Source of the DNA: Chloroflexota bacterium
GTDB taxonomy: Bacteria > Chloroflexota > Anaerolineae > Anaerolineales > UBA11579
Reading direction: 5' to 3'
Assembly: GCA_009391835.1 (NCBI GenBank)
Contig: QWJF01000014.1
Span: 1-38,424, forward strand
Length of the DNA stretch: 38,424 nt
Part shown: in pieces, positions 10,319 to 17,187 of the stretch
How the letters are laid out: every line of letters starts with the position of its first letter
Numbering within the stretch: the stretch's first letter is position 1
Program-made: the position numbers and the translations under genes
Notes under the pieces: generated by a model
What the model saw: only the letters and a program-made list of their open reading frames with translations
Database searches by the model: none
What the model was told of the DNA's origin: nothing

Positions 10319-11170
10319 TTAGTCGCAAAACTCAACCCAGGCCCCCAATTCCAACTCCTTCAAAATTGAACTGATCCCCAGCTCCACTGCTTCTTCGCAT
10401 ACTGCCCCAAAGTCCACGTCTTCTTCCACGTACTCAATCGCTAGCACCGCCTTGCCTGCTGCTGAGAAGGGCGCTGTGTCAGCGCACCAGCCCTGCGCAA
10501 AGCAACTCTCCACCAGCATCCAATCAAATGTGCCCGCCAGGGCTTCCGCCAATTCCGGCGCGTTTTTTAGCCCGATTCCCAGCCCACGGGCATGCGCCTG
10601 TTCGGCCAGCCGGCGCGTATAAGCAAGCGCATCTGCGCGCGATAAATCAAATCCGGTTTCGTTGGTCCAGCCGTCCACGTTATCCGCGTCCACTCCGTCA
10701 AAGCCTTTGGCCGCGCAGAGGTCCAGGCGTGCCTCCATCAGCGGTCCCAGCGCATCCAATTCGCGGATATCCAGCCAGCGTTCTCCCTCCCATTCAGGGT
10801 AGGCATCCCCCAGCAACGCATCCGGAAATTCACCGGCATCCGCGCGCCAATCCTCCCAGGTCCCCGCGCTGATGTAGCACACCGCTCGCCGATCCTCCTG
10901 GTGCAGGAAAGCCACCACCTCGGCTGCGGTATCGAACAAATCCAGGAAATACACGTCAACGTCGTAACTGGTATACAACTCCTCGGTGAATTGGATTTGC
11001 CAGCTTAGCCCCGGCTCCGGTGTCCACCAGCCTTCGGCATCATTGGTGGCATTCGCTCTGGCCGTGGACGTAGAAGTGGGGCCTGTTGCCTCTGTAGGGC
11101 TGGCTAATTCGTTCGTTGCTGGGCTGCACGCACAAAGCGCCAACACTATAAAAAGAGGTTGCCAACGCAT
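10319..11170 (-). CDS. GH114-like lipoprotein (TM1410/endo-alpha-1,4-polygalactosaminidase family)
   Basis: The 283-residue product begins with a lipoprotein signal ('FIVLALCAC', lipidated Cys probably residue 15). A Ser/Thr-rich spacer leads to a TIM-barrel domain with the patterns 'VCYISAGTWEDWR', 'EGERWLDIRE', 'GFDGVDADNVDGW' and 'GLGIGLKNAPEL', which are those of glycoside hydrolase family 114. Known members cleave polygalactosamine-type exopolysaccharide; the substrate here is unknown. ATG 11170 is preferred because the signal peptide starts there. Minus-strand TACACT (11077 complement side, 11177-11182) lies six bases upstream, so the message may be leaderless. It converges on the rlmI gene. 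Confidence 0.8.
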   Translation of the reverse strand: MRWQPLFIVLALCACSPATNELASPTEATGPTSTSTARANATNDAEGWWTPEPGLSWQIQFTEELYTSYDVDVYFLDLFDTAAEVVAFLHQEDRRAVCYISAGTWEDWRADAGEFPDALLGDAYPEWEGERWLDIRELDALGPLMEARLDLCAAKGFDGVDADNVDGWTNETGFDLSRADALAYTRRLAEQAHARGLGIGLKNAPELAEALAGTFDWMLVESCFAQGWCADTAPFSAAGKAVLAIEYVEEDVDFGAVCEEAVELGISSILKELELGAWVEFCD

Positions 11171-11176
11171 GAGCTT

Positions 11177-11182
11177 AGTGTA
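11177..11182 (-). promoter_or_regulatory. -10 box (TACACT) six bases before the GH114-like gene
   Basis: On the minus strand TACACT is followed by AAGCTC and then ATG. No Shine-Dalgarno is possible in the six-base gap. Confidence 0.45.
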
Positions 11183-11299
11183 CAGGCAATCAAACCCTAC
11201 ATACAAATTCATCCTTACATCGCCTAGTAAATCAGAAAAAAATCATCTCAGTCATTAGCCAAATCCGCAATATGTAGGGTGTGTGAGTCTCGCCAATGC

Positions 11300-11330
11300 A
11301 AAAGACCCGCTGCATGGCAACGGGTCTTTT
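11300..11330 (-). terminator. Intrinsic terminator of the tmRNA gene
   Basis: AAAAGACCCG (11300-11309) and CGGGTCTTTT (11321-11330) form a perfect 10-bp stem with an 11-base loop, ending in T on the minus strand. It starts three bases after the encoded CCA of the tmRNA. The A/T arms make it potentially bidirectional. Confidence 0.85.
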
Positions 11331-11333
11331 GCG

Positions 11334-11717
11334 TGGTGGAGATGGCGGGAATCGAACCCGCGTCCGAAAGATTAAGCACACGAACATCTACGAGCGTAGT
11401 CGCTTGTGCTTGTCGCGCCCACGCCCACAACCGACGAAGGTTACGCGGGAGCCAGCCACTAGGTCTTGAGCGCTCTTAGTGGCGTTGAGCGCAGCACTCT
11501 GGCATTGTGTCACTCAGCCCCAACCCAGCCAGAGGGAGGGCCAGGTGAGCGCGGCTCCTGGGAGCCGAACAGTTCTAGCTAGCCGGTATTACGCGGCGAG
11601 CGGTAGAGCTGCGTAGTCAGTGCTTTTGGCACTTAGTTGTTGCGCGGATTTTACGAGTTCGGCGCCTCTCGGCTCGCAGTTCGGTACCAGCCTCTTCCGT
11701 CGAAGCCAGTCATCCCC
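11334..11717 (-). ncRNA. ssrA: tmRNA (transfer-messenger RNA), one-piece
   Basis: tmRNA rescues ribosomes stalled on broken messages. The 384-base RNA starts GGGGATGACTGGCTTCGACG, the usual 5' end. It ends with a T-arm (GGGTTCGATTCCC) and CATCTCC plus an encoded CCA, and GGGGATG pairs with CATCTCC to form the acceptor stem. The tag frame, resume codon GCC at 11628-11630 to TAA at 11589-11591, encodes AKSTDYAALPLAA; with the alanine carried by the tRNA part the tag is one residue longer. The LAA-type end is the classical ClpXP/ClpAP recognition signal, and clpP is in this window. Both ends lie on one transcript, so this is not the permuted two-piece form. The resume codon is inferred. Confidence 0.95.
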
Positions 11718-11727
11718 AAGCAAGAAT

Positions 11728-11733
11728 ATTGTA
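11728..11733 (-). promoter_or_regulatory. -10 box of the tmRNA gene
   Basis: On the minus strand TACAAT lies ten bases before the mature 5' end, consistent with a short 5' extension removed by RNase P. No good -35 match is visible. Confidence 0.45.
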
Positions 11734-11785
11734 GCATGTACGCATAAAAGCAGTATTAGATCAGCCAATCTCAGCCCTTTCTCAC

Positions 11786-11835
11786 TTGACAGATAGATAG
11801 CCATCTATTACACTTTGACATAGATGGATGTCTAT
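11786..11835 (+). promoter_or_regulatory. Promoter with twin operator-like inverted repeats for the Cys/Gly peptide gene
   Basis: TTGACA (11786-11791), a 17-base spacer and TACACT (11809-11814) form a good promoter, with transcription expected near 11821. A perfect inverted repeat, ATAGAT-AGCC-ATCTAT (11793-11808), fills the spacer between -35 and -10. A second of the same 16-base size, ATAGA-TGGATG-TCTAT (11820-11835), covers the likely start site, 27 bases centre to centre from the first. Two related dyads in these positions are what a dimeric repressor uses. The regulator family cannot be named from this sequence. Confidence 0.7.
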
Positions 11836-11860
11836 CTAACAACAGGAAAGGAGTGACCCC

Positions 11861-11932
11861 ATGCGATTCGAACAGGATCAAGAGCTGGCTGTTTCCGGCG
11901 GCGATTGCTGCGGTGGCGGCGGCGGCTGCTAA
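11861..11932 (+). CDS. 23-residue Gly/Cys-rich peptide, unknown function
   Basis: ATG at 11861 opens a 23-codon frame ending in TAA. The first half is charged (MRFEQDQELAV) and the second half is SGGD followed by two adjacent Cys, five Gly and a last Cys. A strong AAAGGAG (11847-11853) lies seven bases before the ATG; it is one of the best ribosome sites in a window where many genes have none. A promoter with two operator-like dyads precedes it, and a perfect 26-base palindrome follows 14 bases after the stop. Promoter, operators, ribosome site, frame and terminator together make a tight complete transcription unit. The CC-G5-C tail could bind a metal or be a modified-peptide core. I recognise no family, and no maturation enzyme is adjacent. 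Confidence 0.7.
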   Translation: MRFEQDQELAVSGGDCCGGGGGC

Positions 11933-11946
11933 CCAACCAGACCATT

Positions 11947-11972
11947 ACCGGGCAGCCCTAGGGCTGCCCGGT
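11947..11972. terminator. Perfect 26-base palindrome, probable shared terminator
   Basis: The 13-base arm ACCGGGCAGCCCT is followed at once by its exact reverse complement. It lies between the stop of the 23-aa peptide gene and the convergent NUDIX gene stop (11987). There is no long T-run on either side, so it would be a weak or Rho-assisted terminator, or an RNA-stabilising hairpin. A binding site for a dimeric protein is an alternative. Confidence 0.6.
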
Positions 11973-11986
11973 GCTCATTAAGAAGA

Positions 11987-12433
11987 TCACTTCGTAAGCT
12001 TACCTTGCTCCAGTAATTCGATAGAACTCGGCCCCACTTGGGTTCGAAAGACTGGCTTGGTTTGAGCTTGTACCGCATCCAGAATTCGCACCCGTTGTTT
12101 GGGTGATAATTTTCCTGGCAACTGATCCACTGGGAAATAAACGATTTCATCTGCTTCCTCGGTCAGTATTGGTTCCCCTCCGATAATCTCACACAAAAAA
12201 CCAAAGACTACTTCGTTCTTTTGTGGCTTGCTATAAATCCCTACTAGGGATCGCGGTTCCACTTTAAGCCCCACCTCCTCGCGTGTTTCACGCACCGCCG
12301 CATCCCAGGGACTTTCTCCATTCTCCACTGCCCCTCCAGGTAAATTCCATAGGTCGTAGTCCCTGCGGTGGCATAGCAGCACTTTCTCCCCTTCAAAAAT
12401 TATTGCACACGAGGCCAATTGAAAAACGCCCAT
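11987..12433 (-). CDS. NUDIX hydrolase
   Basis: This 148-residue protein has a complete Nudix box at residues 34-56, beginning at 'GAVENGE' with the metal-binding core 'RETREEVGL', inside a typical beta-rich frame ('NLPGG' before it). NUDIX enzymes cleave nucleoside diphosphates linked to another group; the substrate is unknown. The start is set at ATG 12433 (MGVFQLAS). The frame is open further upstream, but that part overlaps the start of the divergent phosphoesterase gene and looks non-coding. Minus-strand TATTAT (12440-12445) lies six bases before the ATG, so the message may be leaderless. Confidence 0.85.
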   Translation of the reverse strand: MGVFQLASCAIIFEGEKVLLCHRRDYDLWNLPGGAVENGESPWDAAVRETREEVGLKVEPRSLVGIYSKPQKNEVVFGFLCEIIGGEPILTEEADEIVYFPVDQLPGKLSPKQRVRILDAVQAQTKPVFRTQVGPSSIELLEQGKLTK

Positions 12434-12510
12434 AAATAGATAATAATCCAATCTGCATTCAAACAATTGCAAAGGTCTTTGGTAGCGCTGCCCGCAACTA
12501 GTATCCACGC

Positions 12511-12516
12511 TACAAT
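12511..12516 (+). promoter_or_regulatory. -10 box (TACAAT) eight bases before the phosphoesterase ATG
   Basis: TACAAT is followed by eight bases and then ATG at 12525. The NUDIX promoter diverges from the same 90-base gap. Confidence 0.45.
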
Positions 12517-12524
12517 TTGCGACA

Positions 12525-13181
12525 ATGAAAATCCTCTCCCTCAGCGACCGCGTCATGGAATTCATCTACGCTGCCAGCGCCCGAGAGCGCTTCAAAGACA
12601 TTGATTTGGTCCTCGGATGTGGCGATCTGCCCTATTACTATCTGGAATTCCTGGTCGATATCCTCGATAAACCGGTACTGTTCGTGCGCGGCAACCACGG
12701 TCAAAAGGTGGAATACACTCATCGTGGCGAGCGCCGCAGCCCTTGGGGAGCCATTGATCTGCATGCTCGCATGCTGAACATCCAGGGCCTGCTCATCGCC
12801 GGCTTCGAGGGCTCTGTCCGTTATCGGCCCGGCCCCTTCCAATACTCGCAAGGCGAGATGTGGGTCAAAGTGTTTGCCCTCATCCCCCGTCTGCTCTGGA
12901 ACCGACTCGTACACGGCCGCGCTTTGGATATCCTCGCCACCCACGCGCCCGCTTGGGGCTTGGGTGATCAGGAAGATCCCGCCCATCGCGGCTTCAAAGC
13001 GTTCCGCTGGCTGCTCACAACCTTTAAGCCCCGTTATCATTTTCATGGCCACGTGCATATTTACACCGACAACACCCCCCGCATCATGCATTTCGAGCAA
13101 ACCGAAATCCGCAACACGTTCGAATATATGGAAACTGAATTGGAAATCCCAGCGCTAAAAGGTGAGCGACAAGATGGATAG
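12525..13181 (+). CDS. Calcineurin-like metallophosphoesterase
   Basis: The 218-residue protein shows the metallophosphoesterase motifs 'LVLGCGDLPYYYLEF' (GD), 'FVRGNHGQ' (GNH), 'ATHAPAWG' and 'HFHGHVHIY' (GHxH) in the right order. The first motif is unusual: instead of the usual D-x-H there is 'LSDRVME', so one metal ligand may be missing or shifted. The protein is cytoplasmic and its substrate is unknown. Its 3' end overlaps the ParB-like/Usp gene by eight bases, so the two are co-translated and may act together. Confidence 0.85.
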   Translation: MKILSLSDRVMEFIYAASARERFKDIDLVLGCGDLPYYYLEFLVDILDKPVLFVRGNHGQKVEYTHRGERRSPWGAIDLHARMLNIQGLLIAGFEGSVRYRPGPFQYSQGEMWVKVFALIPRLLWNRLVHGRALDILATHAPAWGLGDQEDPAHRGFKAFRWLLTTFKPRYHFHGHVHIYTDNTPRIMHFEQTEIRNTFEYMETELEIPALKGERQDG

Positions 13182-14895
13182 CCCCTCCCGCTATTCCTCC
13201 GCTGTTATGGATTTCCGCCGCGCCCGCCGTCGCGCCGCGCGCCAGGAATTCTTCAGCCGTTTTACCGGCCGCTCTTCCCGCCTTGTCCCCTTTGAAGAAA
13301 TTCGCCAGCGTATCGGTGCGGAAAACTTTTTCCCCCGCCGACTTGAAGATATTCCTCTGGATGCCATCATTGGCAGCGTCGGCCGCTACGAGGATTTCAA
13401 CCGCCAATTTCTCCCCCGCCTGGAAGCCCAGCAAAGTCGCTGGGCGCGCGTCCGCCTCGCTATTGAGGAGCGTGGCCTGCCGCCTATTGAGGTCTACAAA
13501 CTAGGCGAAGTCTATTTTGTGATGGATGGTCACCATCGCGTGTCAGTGGCTCGCCAGGTGGAATCAAAAATGATCGAAGCCTACGTCACCGAGATTCCCA
13601 CCAAAGTGACACTCTCCCCGGAGGATGACGCTGACGAGATCATCCTCAAAGCCGAACATGCCGGTTTCCTGACCGATACCCACCTGGATGAATCGCATCC
13701 GGACATCGAACTGCGACTTACGCTCCCCGGCCGCTATCGCGACCTGCGCGAGCACATCGCCGTCCATCGCTACTACCTGAGCCAGGAGCAGGATCGCGCC
13801 GTGAACGAGTCAGAGGCTGCCAGGAGTTGGGTCGATAATGTGTATCTGCCGGCGGTTGAATCGATTCGCCGCCGCGGCTTGCTGCGTGATTTCCCCAACC
13901 GCACCGAAACCGACCTATACCTCTGGCTCATGACCCACCGCACCCAACTCACCGAATCCCTCGGCTGGGAGCTGGAAACCGATGAAGCCGCTGCCCATCT
14001 GGGCCAACGCTTCGGCCTCCGACCCGGGCGCATCCTTAAGCGCTTCGGGTTGTTCCTGAAAGATGTGCTCACACCGGATAGCCTGGAATCCGGGACGGCT
14101 TCCGGCGAATGGCGTGCCGAGCGCACCAACCCGGAGCGCCTATTCGGCCGCGTGCTGGTTGCCCTCAGCGACGATCCCGAAAACTGGCAGGCTCTCGATC
14201 AAGCCCTGATCCTCGCCAGCCTCGAATCCAGCACGCTGCGCGGCTTACATGTAATCCCAAAGCGGACCAATGTGGATGAGGCCACTGGTAACCGTATTGA
14301 ACGCGAGTTTTTCAAACGCGTTGAATATAGCGGTGTTCCTGGCCGCGTAGTCTTTGAACACGGGCAAGTTGCCCGCGAAGTGGAGCTGCGTGCCCGCTGG
14401 AGCGATTTGGTTGTCCTGCACCTCAAGCATCCCCCGGGCGAAGCCCCGCTGGAGCGCCTGCGCTCTGGCATCCGCATTCTCATTCAGCGCAGTTCGCGGC
14501 CCATCTTGATCGTGCCGCATGTCACCAAATTGACGCATGCCTTGCTGGCCTTTGATGGCAGCCGCAAATCTGTCGAGGCTCTCTTCGTTGCCGCGCATGT
14601 TGCCCAGCGATGGGGCGCGCGCCTCACCGTGCTCACCACCCAGGAGCACGAGGAGAAGACGGAGAAGATTCAGTTGGATGCCCGCAAGTATCTGGCGAAC
14701 TATGGCGTCGTAGCCGATTTCATTCAAGGATCGGGCAGCGCAGGTGAAGCGGTTATCAGCACGGTCAAAGAGCGCGGCTGCGATATTATTTTGATGGGCG
14801 GCTATGGAGCTTCGCCGCTGGTCGAAGTTGTGCTCGGCAGCACTGTAGATCACGTATTGCGCGCTGCGGTTGTCCCCGTGCTGATCTGCCGTTAA
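13174..14895 (+). CDS. ParB-like domain fused to a DUF4032-like region and two universal-stress-protein domains
   Basis: This 573-residue protein starts with an Arg-rich segment and a ParB/Srx-like fold with 'VMDGHHRVSVARQ' (about residues 117-128), the motif that contacts nucleotide in ParB-type domains. A helical middle region (about 175-300) with 'FPNRTETDLYLWLMTHR' resembles DUF4032 proteins as I remember them. Two Usp domains end it: one from about 322 ('LFGRVLVALSDDPENWQAL') and one from about 450 ('LLAFDGSRKSVEA'), the second closing with 'GGYGASPLVEVVLGSTVD', the ATP-binding signature of UspA-type proteins. ATG 13174 is preferred because AAGGTGAG lies eight bases upstream; GTG 13162 is the alternative. 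It overlaps the phosphoesterase gene, and its stop overlaps the convergent aldo/keto reductase stop. Confidence 0.8.
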   Translation: MDSPSRYSSAVMDFRRARRRAARQEFFSRFTGRSSRLVPFEEIRQRIGAENFFPRRLEDIPLDAIIGSVGRYEDFNRQFLPRLEAQQSRWARVRLAIEERGLPPIEVYKLGEVYFVMDGHHRVSVARQVESKMIEAYVTEIPTKVTLSPEDDADEIILKAEHAGFLTDTHLDESHPDIELRLTLPGRYRDLREHIAVHRYYLSQEQDRAVNESEAARSWVDNVYLPAVESIRRRGLLRDFPNRTETDLYLWLMTHRTQLTESLGWELETDEAAAHLGQRFGLRPGRILKRFGLFLKDVLTPDSLESGTASGEWRAERTNPERLFGRVLVALSDDPENWQALDQALILASLESSTLRGLHVIPKRTNVDEATGNRIEREFFKRVEYSGVPGRVVFEHGQVAREVELRARWSDLVVLHLKHPPGEAPLERLRSGIRILIQRSSRPILIVPHVTKLTHALLAFDGSRKSVEALFVAAHVAQRWGARLTVLTTQEHEEKTEKIQLDARKYLANYGVVADFIQGSGSAGEAVISTVKERGCDIILMGGYGASPLVEVVLGSTVDHVLRAAVVPVLICR

Positions 14896-15827
14896 ATCTC
14901 GTTTCTAGCGCTTAGCGCATCCAGCTTTTCCACCTCTTCACTACTCAAATCCCAACCCAGCGCGCCTGCATTTTCTTCAGCCTGGCGGCCATTCTTGGCC
15001 CCCGGAATGGGCAACGTGCCTTTTTGGATCGCCCAATTAAGCGCCACTTGGGGCGCGCTTTTCCCCCCGTGCTGCGCGCCAATCCGTTGCATTTCGCTGG
15101 ATAATCGCGCCCCGCGTGCCAACTCATCCTCACCAAAGCGCACGCGCCGCGCCCCCGGAGGCGGGCTCTCCGGCCCGTATTTGCCTGTCAGCAGTCCCTG
15201 TGCCAGGGGGCTGTAGGCGATCACGGTGACGTCCAGCGCCTCGCACAGCGCCAGATGGCCGTTGAATTCCGCTCCGCGTCGTAGCAGGCTGTAGACGATT
15301 TGGTTGCTGGCCAGTTTGTGGCCGCGCGTCTCCAAAACCCGGTGGGCGCGCTCCAGTTGATTGTAGTTGTAATTGGAAACTCCGACATGTTGGATCAAGC
15401 CCGCTTCTTTTGCGTCAGCCATTGCGTGCATCCAGCGTTCAATCGCCACCGGTGGGGAGGGCCAGTGCATTTGGTAGAGGTCAATTTGTTCCACATCCAG
15501 CCGTTGCAGGCTGCGTTTCAAGGCGCCCCTCAACGTGCCCGCCCACAGCCGCCAGGGGTAGGGGAAACACTTGGAGGCGATAAAGACCTCGCCCCTCTGC
15601 ACCGCAGCGAATTTGCCCAGCAGGCTTTCGGAACGGCCCGTTCCATAAATCTCGGCCGTGTCAAAGAGCCGGATGCCGGCTGCCAGGCTCACGTCGAAGG
15701 CGTCGCGGATATCTTGTTCGCCGTAGCCGCTTCCGTAGTTCCACACCACGCGATCACCCCAGGCCCAGGCCCCCAGGCCGAGCGGTTCGATAGCTGGGCC
15801 TTGATCGCCCAATCGGATATTCTTCAT
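14892..15827 (-). CDS. Aldo/keto reductase
   Basis: This 311-residue NADPH-dependent oxidoreductase has the full catalytic tetrad: Asp56 and Tyr61 ('FDTAEIYG'), Lys86 ('ASKCF') and His121 ('YQMHWP'). Later patterns such as 'GVSNYNYNQLERA', 'NQIVYSLLRR' and 'IAYSPLAQGLLTGKYG' are typical of the group. The substrate is unknown. Minus-strand TATAAC (15834-15839) lies six bases before the ATG, although GGGAGT in the gap could also serve as a ribosome site. Confidence 0.9.
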   Translation of the reverse strand: MKNIRLGDQGPAIEPLGLGAWAWGDRVVWNYGSGYGEQDIRDAFDVSLAAGIRLFDTAEIYGTGRSESLLGKFAAVQRGEVFIASKCFPYPWRLWAGTLRGALKRSLQRLDVEQIDLYQMHWPSPPVAIERWMHAMADAKEAGLIQHVGVSNYNYNQLERAHRVLETRGHKLASNQIVYSLLRRGAEFNGHLALCEALDVTVIAYSPLAQGLLTGKYGPESPPPGARRVRFGEDELARGARLSSEMQRIGAQHGGKSAPQVALNWAIQKGTLPIPGAKNGRQAEENAGALGWDLSSEEVEKLDALSARNEI

Positions 15828-15849
15828 ACTCCCGTTATATCCCTTTTGC

Positions 15850-15892
15850 TTGACATTTTCATGAAGTCCTCTATAATTTAGGCATGCCTAAA
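15850..15892 (+). promoter_or_regulatory. Near-consensus promoter with palindromic operator, ICMT-like gene
   Basis: TTGACA (15850-15855), 16 bases, then TATAAT (15872-15877): both boxes match consensus exactly. A perfect 16-base palindrome, TTTAGGCA/TGCCTAAA (15877-15892), starts on the last base of the -10 box and covers the expected start site. The half-site TTAGGC resembles those of DtxR/MntR-type metal-responsive repressors (established for that family in general; its application here is inference). A strong promoter blocked by a repressor at +1 would give tight switching. Confidence 0.65.
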
Positions 15893-15910
15893 TATATGGA
15901 GTAAATAACA

Positions 15911-16513
15911 ATGACAACCGAAACACAAATTCGCATCATTGCTGCCATCCTGCTGGTGGTCACCTTCGCGATTTCCGGCTATTACCGCCGTAAGGCGGAG
16001 CAAAGCGGTCAGTCTGGGGATGTAGATTTTAGCCAGGAAAAAACTTGGGTGTATCGCCTGAGGGTGGGGGGCGCGCTGCTTGGCTATGGCACGATGTTGG
16101 CTTATCTGATCTACCCGCCGCTGGTCGCCTGGGCTCAACTTGACTTGCCTCTTGCGCTGCGCTGGGGCGGATTAGCCTTCATGGCCCTGATGCTTCCCGG
16201 GATCTACTGGCTCTTCTCGCACCTCGGCAACAACGTGACGCCCACAGTGTCAATCCGCAAGAAACACAAAATGGTCACTACCGGGCCCTATCGCTACATT
16301 CGCCATCCCCTTTACACCTTTGGCTATCTGACCTTTGTCGGCATGTCTTTGTCAGCCGCCAACTGGTTTATGTTTGCCATGCTCACGCTGGGGACCACCG
16401 CGGTGCTGGAACGCACCCGACAGGAAGAAGCTAACCTGTTGGAGCGCTTCGGCACTGCCTACGACGAATATATGCAGCGCACTGGTCGCTTCTTACCCAG
16501 GATATCTCGTTAA
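15911..16513 (+). CDS. Isoprenylcysteine carboxyl methyltransferase-like (ICMT/PEMT family) membrane protein
   Basis: This 200-residue protein has about four to five membrane segments. Its C-terminal half carries the family signature 'TTGPYRYIRHPLYTFGYL', then 'EEANLLERFGTAYDEYMQRTGRFLPR', which binds SAM and shapes the active site at the membrane face. Bacterial members methylate small lipophilic or thiol substrates that are mostly unknown. A GGAG (15898-15901) lies nine bases upstream of the ATG. The promoter is strong and apparently repressed, so expression is probably conditional. The convergent LysE-type exporter gene ends five bases after it. Confidence 0.82.
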   Translation: MTTETQIRIIAAILLVVTFAISGYYRRKAEQSGQSGDVDFSQEKTWVYRLRVGGALLGYGTMLAYLIYPPLVAWAQLDLPLALRWGGLAFMALMLPGIYWLFSHLGNNVTPTVSIRKKHKMVTTGPYRYIRHPLYTFGYLTFVGMSLSAANWFMFAMLTLGTTAVLERTRQEEANLLERFGTAYDEYMQRTGRFLPRISR

Positions 16514-16517
16514 GTTT

Positions 16518-17135
16518 TTAGAGGGACAATGCGGAGGCGAAAAGCACAACCGCAATCACGAGTACAAGGGCGAGGCTTGCAATTTGCAGGCCTCGCCTTA
16601 TCGTTTGGCTGCTTTCGCGCGCCCGCCCCAACAAAAATACGATCCCCAACAGGCCGCCGATGCTAAACGTGTAGAACCCTGCCAGAAAGGTAATCGCATG
16701 CAGAAGTGAATTCCCTAGCGCATCCAGCAGCAGTGGCCCCAATACAAGCGACCAGTAGAGATAAGATCCAGGGCTCAGAAATAGCATCGCCGCGCCCATC
16801 AAGAATCCCCGCCGCCCCGTGCTGGGCTTTATAGCATCTTGTGAAGCTCCTTTGTTTCCCGAGCGTAGTTCCTGCCACAGAGTCCAGGCCAGATAAAGCA
16901 GCAGGAAGGCCCCTCCCAACTGCACAACATCCAGAAATCCTTCGGGAACTTGCTTCAGGACAAAGACCAGTACGAACGCGATCGGGATGTCCGCCACCAG
17001 CGGCGCTAATGTTACAGGCGCAGCCCGTTTCCAGCCGCCCAGGAGACTCTCAGCGATGATCAACGATTGAAAGGGCCATGGACTGATGGCTGCGCTGAGG
17101 CCTAGCAGCGCACCTTGCACGAGAAAACCAAGCAT
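16518..17135 (-). CDS. LysE/RhtB-type exporter
   Basis: The 205-residue protein has about six hydrophobic segments, with 'LVQGALLGLSAAISPWPFQSLIIAESLLGGWKR' near the start and 'LAPLVADIPIAFVLV' after it. This is the LysE-superfamily layout (G-x-P near the N-terminus, a PxxxDxP-type second motif). Such proteins export amino acids or small metabolites; the substrate is unknown. The usual 'PGP' appears as 'SPWP', a mild departure. A TATAAT box lies eight bases before the ATG, between the arms of a 9-bp inverted repeat. Confidence 0.75.
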   Translation of the reverse strand: MLGFLVQGALLGLSAAISPWPFQSLIIAESLLGGWKRAAPVTLAPLVADIPIAFVLVFVLKQVPEGFLDVVQLGGAFLLLYLAWTLWQELRSGNKGASQDAIKPSTGRRGFLMGAAMLFLSPGSYLYWSLVLGPLLLDALGNSLLHAITFLAGFYTFSIGGLLGIVFLLGRARESSQTIRRGLQIASLALVLVIAVVLFASALSL

Positions 17136-17163
17136 AAGGCCCGATTATACAACCGGCCTTATG
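17133..17163 (-). promoter_or_regulatory. -10 box flanked by a 9-bp inverted repeat, LysE-type gene
   Basis: CATAAGGCC (17133-17141) and GGCCTTATG (17155-17163) are exact reverse complements with 13 bases between. The minus-strand TATAAT (17144-17149) lies inside the loop, and the start codon of the exporter gene is the end of one arm. The repeat could be an operator or, if transcribed from further upstream, a hairpin that hides the start codon. Confidence 0.5.
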
Positions 17164-17187
17164 AAGGTTTGATCTGTAGAGTTTGTG

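Noticed and set aside
11815-11843. A second promoter from the TTGACA at 11815-11820
   Set aside because: The expected -10 position holds AACAAC, which is not a plausible box; the TTGACA/TACACT pair just upstream is better.
11987-12565. The longer 192-codon form of the NUDIX gene
   Set aside because: The extra N-terminal 44 residues would overlap the divergent phosphoesterase start, look unlike a NUDIX protein and would leave the TATTAT box inside the coding region.
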